Positions 7,564 to 15,235 are shown, counted from the first letter of the stretch. The stretch: DNA of 19,924 bases from CAZRIT01 sp964600225 (GCA_964600225.1 CAZRIT010000033.1:1-19924), one strand, 5' to 3'. A program made the numbers and translations. Notes: generated by a model from the sequence alone, not told the origin.

Positions 7564-8235
7564 GTGTTTACCTGTCAAAATGGCCTTGGAAATCTGGAAC
7601 TGATCAATGAGTTTGTGGCGGCCGATCATATCATCGGCGGCTCGTTGAACGTTGCGGGAACCATTCTTTCGCCGGGCGTGGTCAAGTACAGAGCGGTGGG
7701 CGATTTTGACATTGCACTTGGCGCATATGTCCGCGGAGACGCACAGGATCGAGTTGCAGTTGCACTGAAAGAATACCTGGAACAAGGCGGATTCCGCGTA
7801 AAAGAGGATGATCACATCGAAAACAGTATCTGGCAGAAGGCAATTATGAACGTTTGCAACAACGCGGTCACGTCGCTTGTCAGGCTGCAGCGCGTTGAAG
7901 TGCGCGATGATGAAAATGGTGTAGCACTGGTACGCAAAATTGCCCAAGAGGTGGAAACGGTTGCCAAGGCCAAGGGCGTTACCTGCATCAGCGCGGAAGC
8001 CTTTATGCGGGATGTCTATCTGAACTTTGACCCGAAGTACAACACAAAGGGGCATTATCCGTCGATGGCGCAAGATGTGATGATCTATCGCAGACCGACG
8101 GAAATCGAATCGGCCAACGGTGCGATCGTGCGCTTTGGCAGAGAACTTGGCATTCCAACGCCGTACAATGAAACGATCTACCTGCTTGTTAAGACAATCG
8201 AGGGCAACTACGCGCTTCAATACCGCGAGAAGTAA
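7564..8235 (+). pseudogene. Ketopantoate reductase (PanE/ApbA family), N-terminally truncated
   Basis: About 223 residues matching the middle and C-terminal part of 2-dehydropantoate 2-reductase, which makes pantoate for coenzyme A synthesis using NADPH. Visible features are the QNGLGN motif at the start, an all-helical C-terminal domain containing ENSIWQKAIMNVCNNAVTSL (K near the expected catalytic lysine), and SMAQDV followed by TEIESANGAIVRFG, a classic PanE signature. The whole N-terminal Rossmann half (GxGxxG, around 95 residues) is missing, because sequence upstream of about 7560 belongs to another gene on the opposite strand. A GTG at 7564 with GGAG six bases ahead could give a product, but it could not bind NADPH normally. 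Its base composition looks less GC-rich than its neighbours, which hints at a different origin. Confidence 0.85.
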
Positions 8236-8267
8236 CGAAGCGTCGAGCATAACGGCATCTGTGTGAG

Positions 8268-8311
8268 CAATCGCCTCCGCCTGTTTGATTGGGCGGAAGC
8301 GATTGTCTTTT
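8268..8311 (+). terminator. Rho-independent terminator after the PanE fragment
   Basis: CAATCGCCTCCGCC (8268-8281) pairs with GGCGGAAGCGATTG (8292-8305) with one mismatch and a 10-base loop, followed by TCTTTT. Confidence 0.75.
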
Positions 8312-8382
8312 GTCCCGACGTCATCATCGGCGGCATGCGCTCCGAAGCAGATTGGGGCACAACGCGCCAATCGACGCAGTGC

Positions 8383-8412
8383 TTGCCTAAGGGTGCGCAG
8401 GTGTCGTATAAT
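8383..8412 (+). promoter_or_regulatory. Sigma-70 promoter for the CotH surface protein
   Basis: TTGCCT (8383-8388), an 18-base spacer and a perfect TATAAT (8407-8412). The start would be near 8419, giving a leader of about 60 bases before the GTG at 8481. A dyad GATTGG/CCAATC (8350-8372) lies just upstream. Confidence 0.65.
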
Positions 8413-8480
8413 ATATATTCAAGCATTATCAAACGGGTTTCTCATATGCGTGCAAATCACTGTGGCAGGAGGATGCGTCT

Positions 8481-11324
8481 GTGGAAGGAAAGGGCCGACG
8501 GGGTCGCCTTGTGCTGATCGGGCTGATCGTGCTGTGCGCCGCGGCGCTGGCGGTCTATCTTTCGTCGGGGTTGGCCGCTTATCAAGCCGATACAACGAAC
8601 TGCCCCGTGCGCATCAACGAGCTCATGTCCTCAAACGGCGCCTATCCCGATGGCCTCGGCGGCACCGCCGATTGGATTGAACTATACAATCGCTCGGCGC
8701 AGGCGGTCGATCTGACGGGCTTTCTGCTGACCGACAACGACCGCAAGGTGCGCTATACGTTTCCCGCGCATGCCGAGATTGCGGGGAACGGGTATCTGGT
8801 GATCTATTGTGAAAAGGATGGCGGCGCGCCGTATGCGGATTTTTCCATTGCCAAGGGCGGCGGGGAGACCATCCTGCTGCTCAACCGCCGCGGCAATCCC
8901 GTTGACGGCGTCGCGACTGAGCCGCTCAAGACGGATCAGGCTATGGCATACGACGGAACGGAATGGACGCTTAGCGACGCTGCAACGCCCGGCTTTTCCA
9001 ACGATGCTTCGGGGCGGCGGCAGTATCTGGCCTCGCTGCGCTTTGGGGCGACGACGGTGCGCATCAACGAGATGCAGTCCCGCAACGACGCCATTCCCGA
9101 TAGCAACAACCGATTCTGCGACTGGATCGAACTCTATAACGATGGCGATACGGCCGCCGACCTTTCGGGCTTCCGCCTGACGGATCGCGCCGCCAAGAAG
9201 GGCTATGTCTTCCCCGAGGGTTCCGCCTTGGAGGCGGGCGCATATCTGGTGATCCATTGCATGTCCGATCCGCCCGATGCGGGCTATGCGCCGTTTGCGC
9301 TTTCGGGCGACGGCGGGGAAAGCGTACTGCTGGAGGATGCTTCGGGGATTGTGCTGGACAAAGCGGACACCCTGCCAATGAACAAGAATGCGTCCATGGC
9401 GCTGGACGGGGACGGCGTGTGGCGCGTGACCGACCGCCCGACGCCGGGCTATGAGAACAGCGACGAGGGCTACGCGGCCTATATGGCCGAACACGCGTCC
9501 GCCACACCGCTTGTTTTCTACGAGGTCATGCCTGGAAACGCCACGCTGCTGAAGCAAGCGAACGACGTTTGCTATGACTGGATCGAACTCAAAAACATCT
9601 CCGATGCGCCGATTCGCCTGTCGGATTATCGGTTGAGCGATAGCGAACGGGAGCTGGCCCGCTGCCAATTGCCTGACGTTGTGCTGGCATCGGGGGAACT
9701 TGCGGTATTTTTATGCACTGGGAACGAAACGGTTCCGAACGCTTCCCACGAGACCCTGCCGCTGACGCTGCGCGCAACGGGCGAAACGCTCTATCTGTCC
9801 GATGGTAGCGGCACCGTGCTGGACAGCTTGTCCATGCAGGGGATTCCGTACGGCGCAAGCTACGGGCGCATGGCCGATCAGACGGGCCTTTTTTATTTTT
9901 CATCGCCCGGCCCCGGCCGCGAAAACAGCGGCGGCTACCGCGCGGTGTCCGCAATCCCCACGGCCGACCGCCCGGGCGGCGTATACGGCGGCGACCAACT
10001 GACCGTTCAACTCAGCGGCGCGGGGACGATCCGCTACACGCTCGATGGCAGCGCGCCCATGGCCGACAGCCCGCGTTATGAAGCGCCCATTGTGCTGACT
10101 AAGACTGCGGTCGTGCGGGCCGTCTCCATGGAGGCGGGGAAGTATGCAAGCCCCATTTTGACCGAGACGTATCTGCTGCATACCGCGCATGACCTGCCCA
10201 TCGTCTGCCTGACCGTGGACCCTGCGGATCTCAACGGCGCGGACGGCATACTGGCCTCCCACAACCGCTACGATCACAACGCGGAGCGCTGCGCGCATGT
10301 GGAATACTTTGAACAAGGCGGCGGGTTCTCGCTGGATTGCGGCCTGAAGCTGCAGGGACGCATGTCCCGCCAGAAGAGCAAGGGCGGCAAGTTCTCCTAC
10401 AAGCTGCTGTTTCGGGGCCGCTACGGCACGGAGTTATTGGAATACCCCTTGTTTGAAAACACGGATGCGACGACGTTCGGCGCGCTGCTCATCCGAAACG
10501 GGAGCGATCTGAGCAAATCCGCCCTGCGGGACGAGTTTTTGACGCGCATTGCCTGCCGCACGACCGAGCAGCTATGCGTAATGGATTCCCGCTTCTGCGT
10601 GCTGTACATCAACGGCAGCTATACGGGGCTGTATGCGCTCAAAGAGGCGCTGTCCAAGGATTACTACGCCGTGCATTTTGGCGTCAGCGCCGACAGCGTG
10701 GAAACGTACGAGGAGAATGTGGAGCCGAACGAGCGGTTCGAGGCGCTCATGCAGTACGCCGTGGAACACGATTTAAGGGACGAGGAGAGCTATCGGTATA
10801 TCGCCGAACGGGTGGATTTGGAAAGCGTAATCGACTGGTGCATCTACGAAGCGTACGCGGCCAACGGCGATGTGCAGGTGAACGTGCGCTGCTACCGTTC
10901 GAGCGAGGGCGACGGCAAATGGCGCTATGCGCTGTACGATCTGGATATGGGCATGTGCCGCAACGCGACGTTTTTGCACCTGTTCCACGGTGCGTGGAAC
11001 ATCCTGCCAAGGGCGCTGCTCAGAAACGAAACGTATCAGGATCTGTTTTTGACAAGGCTCGCGTGGCATCTGGAAAACGACCTGTCGCAGGAAAGCGTGC
11101 TATCCGAGGTGGATGCGCTTACGGCGTCGATCCGCTCCGAGATGCCGCGGGAGCGGGCCCGCTGGCGCAAGACCGACGATTGGGAAACCTATCTGGATCG
11201 TTTGCGGTTTGAGATTATGCGCGATCGCGCGGGCAACCTCAAAAAGGAAATTGCGGAATACATGAACATCTCCGATGCGGTGGTCGAATCCTATTTTACC
11301 CAAAGCACGCCGAAGGCGGAATGA
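8481..11324 (+). CDS. Membrane-anchored CotH kinase-domain protein with three lamin-tail domains
   Basis: A 947-residue surface protein. An N-terminal hydrophobic segment (about 10-33) after basic residues is a signal anchor. Three lamin-tail domains follow, starting near residues 43 (VRINELMSSN), 193 (VRINEMQSRN) and 344 (LVFYEVMPGN). Each carries the DWIEL(Y/K)N signature. A chitobiase C-terminal-like domain (about 498-565, with IRYTLDGSAPMADSPRY) comes next, then the CotH kinase-like domain (about 572-910). CotH proteins are atypical kinases; the metal-binding DxD-type motif is visible as YDLDMGM (D820, D822). Such proteins are best known from spore coats and extracellular matrices. Here the anchor suggests outward display at the cell surface, which is inferred. 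The GTG start is set by AGGAGG eight bases ahead. It appears to be a single-gene unit with its own promoter. Confidence 0.92.
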   Translation: MEGKGRRGRLVLIGLIVLCAAALAVYLSSGLAAYQADTTNCPVRINELMSSNGAYPDGLGGTADWIELYNRSAQAVDLTGFLLTDNDRKVRYTFPAHAEIAGNGYLVIYCEKDGGAPYADFSIAKGGGETILLLNRRGNPVDGVATEPLKTDQAMAYDGTEWTLSDAATPGFSNDASGRRQYLASLRFGATTVRINEMQSRNDAIPDSNNRFCDWIELYNDGDTAADLSGFRLTDRAAKKGYVFPEGSALEAGAYLVIHCMSDPPDAGYAPFALSGDGGESVLLEDASGIVLDKADTLPMNKNASMALDGDGVWRVTDRPTPGYENSDEGYAAYMAEHASATPLVFYEVMPGNATLLKQANDVCYDWIELKNISDAPIRLSDYRLSDSERELARCQLPDVVLASGELAVFLCTGNETVPNASHETLPLTLRATGETLYLSDGSGTVLDSLSMQGIPYGASYGRMADQTGLFYFSSPGPGRENSGGYRAVSAIPTADRPGGVYGGDQLTVQLSGAGTIRYTLDGSAPMADSPRYEAPIVLTKTAVVRAVSMEAGKYASPILTETYLLHTAHDLPIVCLTVDPADLNGADGILASHNRYDHNAERCAHVEYFEQGGGFSLDCGLKLQGRMSRQKSKGGKFSYKLLFRGRYGTELLEYPLFENTDATTFGALLIRNGSDLSKSALRDEFLTRIACRTTEQLCVMDSRFCVLYINGSYTGLYALKEALSKDYYAVHFGVSADSVETYEENVEPNERFEALMQYAVEHDLRDEESYRYIAERVDLESVIDWCIYEAYAANGDVQVNVRCYRSSEGDGKWRYALYDLDMGMCRNATFLHLFHGAWNILPRALLRNETYQDLFLTRLAWHLENDLSQESVLSEVDALTASIRSEMPRERARWRKTDDWETYLDRLRFEIMRDRAGNLKKEIAEYMNISDAVVESYFTQSTPKAE

Positions 11325-11342
11325 TGCTGCCGTGAAACCACA

Positions 11343-11367
11343 AGGCTCCCTTTACACAAGGGAGCCT
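11343..11367. repeat. Perfect 10-bp hairpin between convergent genes
   Basis: AGGCTCCCTT (11343-11352) pairs perfectly with AAGGGAGCCT (11358-11367) around a TACAC loop. It lies between the CotH gene and the convergent methyltransferase. No T run follows on plus; on minus the tail is only loosely T-rich (TTGTGGTTT). It may act as a terminator. It also resembles, from memory, the end hairpin of a dispersed repeat common in gut Clostridia. Confidence 0.5.
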
Positions 11368-11426
11368 CGATGTGGATGCAATATGCCGACGCAAAGCAAA
11401 GCGGAGCGTGCCCGCAAATGCAGCGC

Positions 11427-12098
11427 CTACTTCTCGGCTTTGAGCAGGCAGGTGGCGGCCCATCGCCGTACCAAAGTGATCTTGGCAAAGCCGCCGCGCA
11501 GCAAGGCCTCCGTTTCGTGCTCAATGGTCAACGGCGTGTCGAAATGGTACAACCCGTTGTCAACGATGCCCTGCGCGCGCTTCAGCTCGGCCAGTTTTAC
11601 AAAGCCCTCGGCTTCCGCCTGTTCGTTATCCGCAACATAGTCGGTCAGGATCAGGTAGCCGTTTTGCTTCAGTGCGGGCAGAAGCTTTTGGTAGAGCGCA
11701 ATCTTTTGCTCCATGGTGAAGTGGTGCAGCGATTCCACGGAGATGGCCGCGTCGAACGCGCCTTGCGGAAACGGCACGTCGAAATAGGAGCCGTGGATGA
11801 GCGTGAGCCGTCGATTGGGGTGCTTCTTGCGCAGCACAGCCAGCATGCCGTCGGCCGGATCGATGCCCGTCACCGCCGCATCTGGATTTTGCCGAAAGTA
11901 CGCGTCCGGCTTCGGCCCCGTGCCGCAGCCAAGGTCGAGCACGGCGCTGTCGGGCGCCGTCGGCAGCAGCGCTGCCGACAGCGGGTAGAATTCCGCTGCG
12001 GATTCGATGCAGCTTAATTGATGCTGCTCGTAACCGCCCGGTCGGCGGTCAAAGAACGCACCCATTTGCTCCGGCTTCATCTCCATGGCTTTTGTCAA
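11427..12098 (-). CDS. SAM-dependent class I methyltransferase
   Basis: A 223-residue methyltransferase using S-adenosylmethionine. Motif I is clear (VLDLGCGTGP, 53-62). An acidic residue ends the next strand (VTGIDPADGMLAVL), and a motif II-like FDAAISVESLHHF and a post-motif LKQNGYLILTDY follow, as in Methyltransf_25/11 proteins. The substrate is unknown. The start is uncertain. TTG at 12098 has AAAGG ten bases ahead, and the ATGs at 12086 and 12080 lack a good site. The gene begins 18 bases after the membrane protein's stop, so the two are very likely co-transcribed. It ends in TAG. Confidence 0.88.
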   Translation of the reverse strand: MTKAMEMKPEQMGAFFDRRPGGYEQHQLSCIESAAEFYPLSAALLPTAPDSAVLDLGCGTGPKPDAYFRQNPDAAVTGIDPADGMLAVLRKKHPNRRLTLIHGSYFDVPFPQGAFDAAISVESLHHFTMEQKIALYQKLLPALKQNGYLILTDYVADNEQAEAEGFVKLAELKRAQGIVDNGLYHFDTPLTIEHETEALLRGGFAKITLVRRWAATCLLKAEK

Positions 12099-12116
12099 AA
12101 CCGCATGGCCTTTGCG

Positions 12117-12758
12117 TCACATCCAGCCGATGGCGCCAAAGACGATCAGCAGCAGCAGATCGATGCCGAATATGACGCCCAGCGTGATGAACTGATGCTT
12201 GCGCTGCTTCATATCGTGCACGATAAACGCCATGGTAAAGAACGGGCAGTAGCCGATCAGCCAGATCAGCCACGGACAGCTCCTGCTCCACCATGCGTAT
12301 TCCCAGGTGAGGATGCCGCAGTAGTTGAGGAAGCATTCGATGATGACGGCCAGCGTGGTGAACACAATCACATAGAACACGCGGTTGTTCAGGCCGAGTA
12401 TCTTCTGTTTCGGGTCGGCGGGCAGGGCGTTGCAGGTGGCGATGCCCATCATGGCAAACATAAAGGAAATTTCGATGTTGTAGCCGATTAAGATCAGCAG
12501 CGCCGTTTCGCCCACGCCCATGGGCGTGCCCCACACGGGCGCAAACCCTGTGGCGTGGAAGACGATGCTGTTCCAAATCTCGTTGAACAGGTCCATGCCC
12601 CACAGCGCCGCCGCGCCCAGCACAACGTTGTAGTTTTTCTGCTTGAGCTCGTTGTAGTACAGGCACATCACAACCAGCAGCAGCGGTACGACGTACCACT
12701 TCATGGTCAACTGCGGGTTTCGCAATATTTCCAGTGCGCTTTTGGAAAATTCCGACAT
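12117..12758 (-). CDS. Unknown multi-pass membrane protein
   Basis: A 213-residue integral membrane protein with about six hydrophobic segments (for example MKWYVVPLLLVVMCLYY, GYNIEISFMFAMMGIA, FYVIVFTTLAVIIE, LIWLIGYCPFFTMAFIV and the C-terminal helix). Notable loop motifs are MDLFNEIWNSIVFHATGFAPVWG and LTWEYAWW, rich in tryptophan, histidine and acidic residues. I do not recognise a named family; similar hypothetical proteins exist in Clostridia. The ATG at 12758 has GGGGAGGG about nine bases ahead; the frame is open further upstream to 12815, but that extension covers the promoter. It is followed 18 bases later by the methyltransferase. A near-consensus promoter lies just upstream, downstream of merR. 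Whether MerR regulates it is not shown. Confidence 0.75.
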   Translation of the reverse strand: MSEFSKSALEILRNPQLTMKWYVVPLLLVVMCLYYNELKQKNYNVVLGAAALWGMDLFNEIWNSIVFHATGFAPVWGTPMGVGETALLILIGYNIEISFMFAMMGIATCNALPADPKQKILGLNNRVFYVIVFTTLAVIIECFLNYCGILTWEYAWWSRSCPWLIWLIGYCPFFTMAFIVHDMKQRKHQFITLGVIFGIDLLLLIVFGAIGWM

Positions 12759-12798
12759 GTATACATCCCTCCCCATTGTATGATTCACCCAACCATAC

Positions 12799-12826
12799 AT
12801 TACACCGCAGTACACGCGCGTGTCAA
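12799..12826 (-). promoter_or_regulatory. Sigma-70 promoter for the membrane protein/methyltransferase unit
   Basis: On the minus strand a perfect TTGACA (12821-12826), a 16-base spacer and TGTAAT (12799-12804). A perfect 12-base palindrome ACACGCGCGTGT (12812-12823) overlaps the -35 and spacer. This unit has its own promoter, separate from merR. Confidence 0.6.
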
Positions 12827-12848
12827 TCGGCTTTGGGGGAGGCGGCGG

Positions 12849-13223
12849 CTATTCCCAGCTCAGCACGCCCGTTTTGACGGCTTCGTCGTAGCGGGAAATC
12901 TTGTAGTCCAGCCGTTCCATGGTGCTTTCGATGGCCTGCTTTTGCTTTTCCAACTGCTCGCGCTGCTCCAGCAGAAGCTGCCGCCTGGCGGGGATGGTAC
13001 CGTCGCCCAGTTGCGTCAAACGAACGTATTCGATCATGGCTTCCACGGGCAGCCCTGCGCTGCGCATGCATTTGGCCAGCTCCACCCAATTGCAGTCCTC
13101 CGCGGTGTAGTCCCTTAGCCCGCTTGCCGTGCGGTGAACGGGCGGGATCATGCCCACCCGTTCATAGTAGCGCAGCGTATCCGCCGTCAATCCGTAACGT
13201 TTGCTTACCTGTGCAATGGTCAT
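12849..13223 (-). CDS. MerR-family transcriptional regulator
   Basis: A 124-residue MerR-type activator. The N-terminal winged helix-turn-helix is clear: MTIAQVSKRYGLTADTLRYY, then ERVGMIPPVHR and GLRDYTAEDCNWV (about 1-70). A dimerisation coiled coil follows (about 80-112, LLLEQREQLEKQKQAIES). There is no cysteine in the C-terminal part, so it is unlikely to be a mercury/copper-type metal sensor; its signal is unknown. The ATG at 13223 has AGAGG seven bases ahead. It follows DUF362 by 66 bases on the same strand. A MerR-type promoter lies upstream of DUF362, so an autoregulated DUF362-merR operon is the simplest reading. Confidence 0.92.
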   Translation of the reverse strand: MTIAQVSKRYGLTADTLRYYERVGMIPPVHRTASGLRDYTAEDCNWVELAKCMRSAGLPVEAMIEYVRLTQLGDGTIPARRQLLLEQREQLEKQKQAIESTMERLDYKISRYDEAVKTGVLSWE

Positions 13224-13289
13224 AGCGACGCCTCTTTCGTGAAATACCGCATGCTGCGGATGTGGGGAACGACCTTGCCGATGGAACGA

Positions 13290-14207
13290 TTACGCTTCGT
13301 CAAGCGAGATCAAAGCGTAGTTGCGGCTGCCAAGGCCGAGCTCCGCGGCGTGTTCCACCGTGCGGATGCCGTGGCGGCTCTCCATCCGCTCGATGAGCGG
13401 CTTGTTGTTACCCTTTTTGCTTGCGTACACCAAATCCACGCAGGCCTGATCCAGCGCAACGGGGTCGAGCGAGGCCAGGATGCCGATATCGTCCATCTCG
13501 GGCGGCGCGGGGTGGCTGTCGCAATCGCAATCGACGGAGAGGTTGTTCATCACGTTGATGTACAGGATCCGCTCACCGAAATAATCCGCAACCGATTTGG
13601 CCGCCTCCGACATGGACTCCAAAAAATCGTCCTTGGGCGTATCGATGCCAAAGCCCGTGCGCGCCTTGCCCGCGGTGTGGATGAGGCTTTTGCCCGTGGA
13701 GGACGCAATGCCGATGGATTGGTTCTTCAGCACACCGCCGAAGCCGCCCATCGCGTGCCCCTTAAAGTGCGCCAGATTGACCAGAAAATCGTAATCCGCC
13801 AGGTGCGCGCCCACCAAATTCTCCTTCAGGTGCGTGCCGCCCTGCACGGGCAGCGCCATCTCGGCGCCGTCGGCGTCCATCAGGTCGATGGGCGCAATGG
13901 CTGCCCAGCCGTGCTCTTTGAATACCTGCCGATGCGCGGCCGTTTCGTTGCGGCGGCCGTCATAGGCGGTGTTGCATTCCACGATGGTGCCATGCACCTC
14001 GTCGACAAGGGGCTTGACCATCTTGGGGTTTAGGAAGTGATGCCCGCCGGGCTCGCCCGTGGACACCTTGACTGCCACCTTGCCCGTGGCTTTGCGCCCG
14101 AGTGCGCGGTATACGTTAAGCAATCCCTCCGATGAAATCCGTTCGGTAAAATAGACCTTCGATGCGGGCGCATCGGGCGTGTGCGTTTTTTCCATCAATG
14201 TGCGCAT
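13290..14207 (-). CDS. DUF362 domain-containing protein
   Basis: A 305-residue DUF362 protein. Conserved features include ISSEGLLNVYRAL, STGEPGGHHFL, NTAYDGRRNET, LAHFKGHAMGGFGGVLKN and the C-terminal DCDCDSHP (C227, C229) followed by DIGILASLDPVALDQACVD. Family members are often linked to iron-sulfur proteins and some carry a ferredoxin domain; this one has none, so it is the DUF362 core alone. The biochemical role is not established. I place the start at 14207, where GGAGG lies eight bases ahead and the protein begins MRTLMEKTH. The frame runs on to 14318 without a ribosome binding site. The gene sits behind a MerR-type promoter and before merR. Confidence 0.9.
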   Translation of the reverse strand: MRTLMEKTHTPDAPASKVYFTERISSEGLLNVYRALGRKATGKVAVKVSTGEPGGHHFLNPKMVKPLVDEVHGTIVECNTAYDGRRNETAAHRQVFKEHGWAAIAPIDLMDADGAEMALPVQGGTHLKENLVGAHLADYDFLVNLAHFKGHAMGGFGGVLKNQSIGIASSTGKSLIHTAGKARTGFGIDTPKDDFLESMSEAAKSVADYFGERILYINVMNNLSVDCDCDSHPAPPEMDDIGILASLDPVALDQACVDLVYASKKGNNKPLIERMESRHGIRTVEHAAELGLGSRNYALISLDEA

Positions 14208-14352
14208 GTTTGTTTCCTCCGTTTGTATTTCTTGTTTAGATACACCGTGGCTTGGGCTTGCGCGGTGTGCCTTGGTGTACAAATAGCATGCCCCGATTGC
14301 CTGCAAACCGTGTTGCATGCCAAAGCGGGCGGGCTATTGTGCCGATGCGGTC

Positions 14353-14383
14353 AGTTTAACACTTGGAGTTTGCTCCAAGTCAA
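14353..14383 (-). promoter_or_regulatory. MerR-type promoter/operator (19-bp spacer) driving DUF362-merR
   Basis: On the minus strand TTGACT (14378-14383) and TAAACT (14353-14358) are separated by 19 bases, the over-long spacing typical of promoters activated by MerR-family proteins. The spacer holds a perfect 8-base inverted repeat, ACTTGGAG (14361-14368) and CTCCAAGT (14373-14380), with a TTTG centre. The merR gene is the second gene downstream. The transcript would carry a leader of about 139 bases before DUF362. Confidence 0.88.
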
Positions 14384-14440
14384 GTGTTTTTAAGCGGTTT
14401 GCGTGCATCGGTGCACATGGTTCATTTGTTCTGTGCTTGT

Positions 14441-14482
14441 CTATGGGTGAAACGGGAGGCCGCTTTCGCACGGCACGCCCAC
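14441..14482 (-). pseudogene. C-terminal remainder of the QueG-like gene beyond the in-frame TAG
   Basis: Thirteen codons in the same frame after the TAG give VGVPCESGLPFHP and then a TAG stop at 14441-14443. VGVPCE continues the conserved CGKC motif, including the missing cluster cysteine. This supports a nonsense mutation or read-through rather than a natural end. Confidence 0.6.
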
Positions 14483-15235
14483 CTAGCATTTGCCGCAGCC
14501 GTAGCGCGGCGCGTAGATGCGCTTGGTCTCGTCCAAAAAGGTGCTGCACGCTGCCTGATCCTTGCCGTGTTCCAAGGAGATGGCCTGCACGGGGCAGCGC
14601 GCTATGCATTTGCCGCAGCGGATGCAGTAGGCGTAAGGGTTATCGTAAGGGCGCTCGGTTGCAGGAATGCTCAGGTCGGTAATGACGCTGCCGAACCGCC
14701 CCGCAACGCCCTTTTTCGTAATCAGCCCGCGGGTGAGCGAAAACGTGCCCAGCCCCGCTGCGTAGGCCGCGTGGCGCTCGGACCAGTTGCTGGTAAACAG
14801 CGTTGGCCCGCTGGACGCGGCAAAGCGCGCGTCCGTGCACGGCACCACCGCCGCATAGCCCGCGCGTTGCAGCGCATCGGCAAGGTCGTGGCAGAGCTTG
14901 ACCAAGTACTGCTGCCCCTCGATGCGCGCATACAGCCAGGATAAGCTTGGCCAAACGGGATCGAGCGTATTCGTGCGCCGCACCGTATCCGAAAACGGCA
15001 GAAAGAAGCTGACGACCGTCTTGGCCGAGCCGAGCCAGTCCTTCGGCTTCCAATGGTGCGGGCCGATGATGCTTTCGGCTTGGAATTGATCGAAAATCGG
15101 GTCATCGGCCGCGGCATAGCCCATCAGCGGCGCGGTATAGACACGGCAGGCGTTGCCGTCGCCCGCATCGATGTGGTTGCACGCGTCGGTTTCCACATGC
15201 TTTGTCAGGAACGCTTCCAATTCCGCTTGATGCAT
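14483..15235 (-). CDS. QueG-like (epoxyqueuosine reductase-related) ferredoxin-domain protein, cut by in-frame TAG
   Basis: A 250-residue protein resembling short epoxyqueuosine reductase-like iron-sulfur proteins. The C-terminal ferredoxin-type motif YCIRCGKCIARCP supplies C204, C207, C210 and C214. The second motif, CGKC (C247, C250), is followed at once by TAG (14483-14485). The same frame then reads VGVPCESGLPFHP and stops at 14441. Relatives, as I know them, read CGKCQVGVPCE, so the TAG replaces a glutamine CAG codon and removes the last cysteine of the second cluster. The ATG at 15235 has GGAGG eight bases ahead. It lies 30 bases after the hydrolase gene. It lacks the full-length QueG N-terminal cobalamin-domain length, so true queuosine activity is doubtful. 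Confidence 0.82.
   Translation of the reverse strand: MHQAELEAFLTKHVETDACNHIDAGDGNACRVYTAPLMGYAAADDPIFDQFQAESIIGPHHWKPKDWLGSAKTVVSFFLPFSDTVRRTNTLDPVWPSLSWLYARIEGQQYLVKLCHDLADALQRAGYAAVVPCTDARFAASSGPTLFTSNWSERHAAYAAGLGTFSLTRGLITKKGVAGRFGSVITDLSIPATERPYDNPYAYCIRCGKCIARCPVQAISLEHGKDQAACSTFLDETKRIYAPRYGCGKC

Noticed and set aside
8312..8480. Possible small gene between the PanE fragment and the CotH protein
   Set aside because: Short frames on both strands lack ribosome binding sites and family-like sequence; the stretch is better explained as a promoter region.
13134..14033. Long plus-strand open frame opposite DUF362
   Set aside because: Antisense shadow of a well-supported gene, with no ribosome binding site or recognisable domain.
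14208..14318. N-terminal extension of DUF362
   Set aside because: No ribosome binding site at 14318, and GGAGG precedes the ATG at 14207, where the natural protein start lies.
3408..14485. Stop-codon reassignment to explain the two in-frame stops
   Set aside because: TAA and TAG also end several intact genes here at their expected ends (for example MerR and the methyltransferase with TAG; DUF362 and the diguanylate cyclase with TAA).
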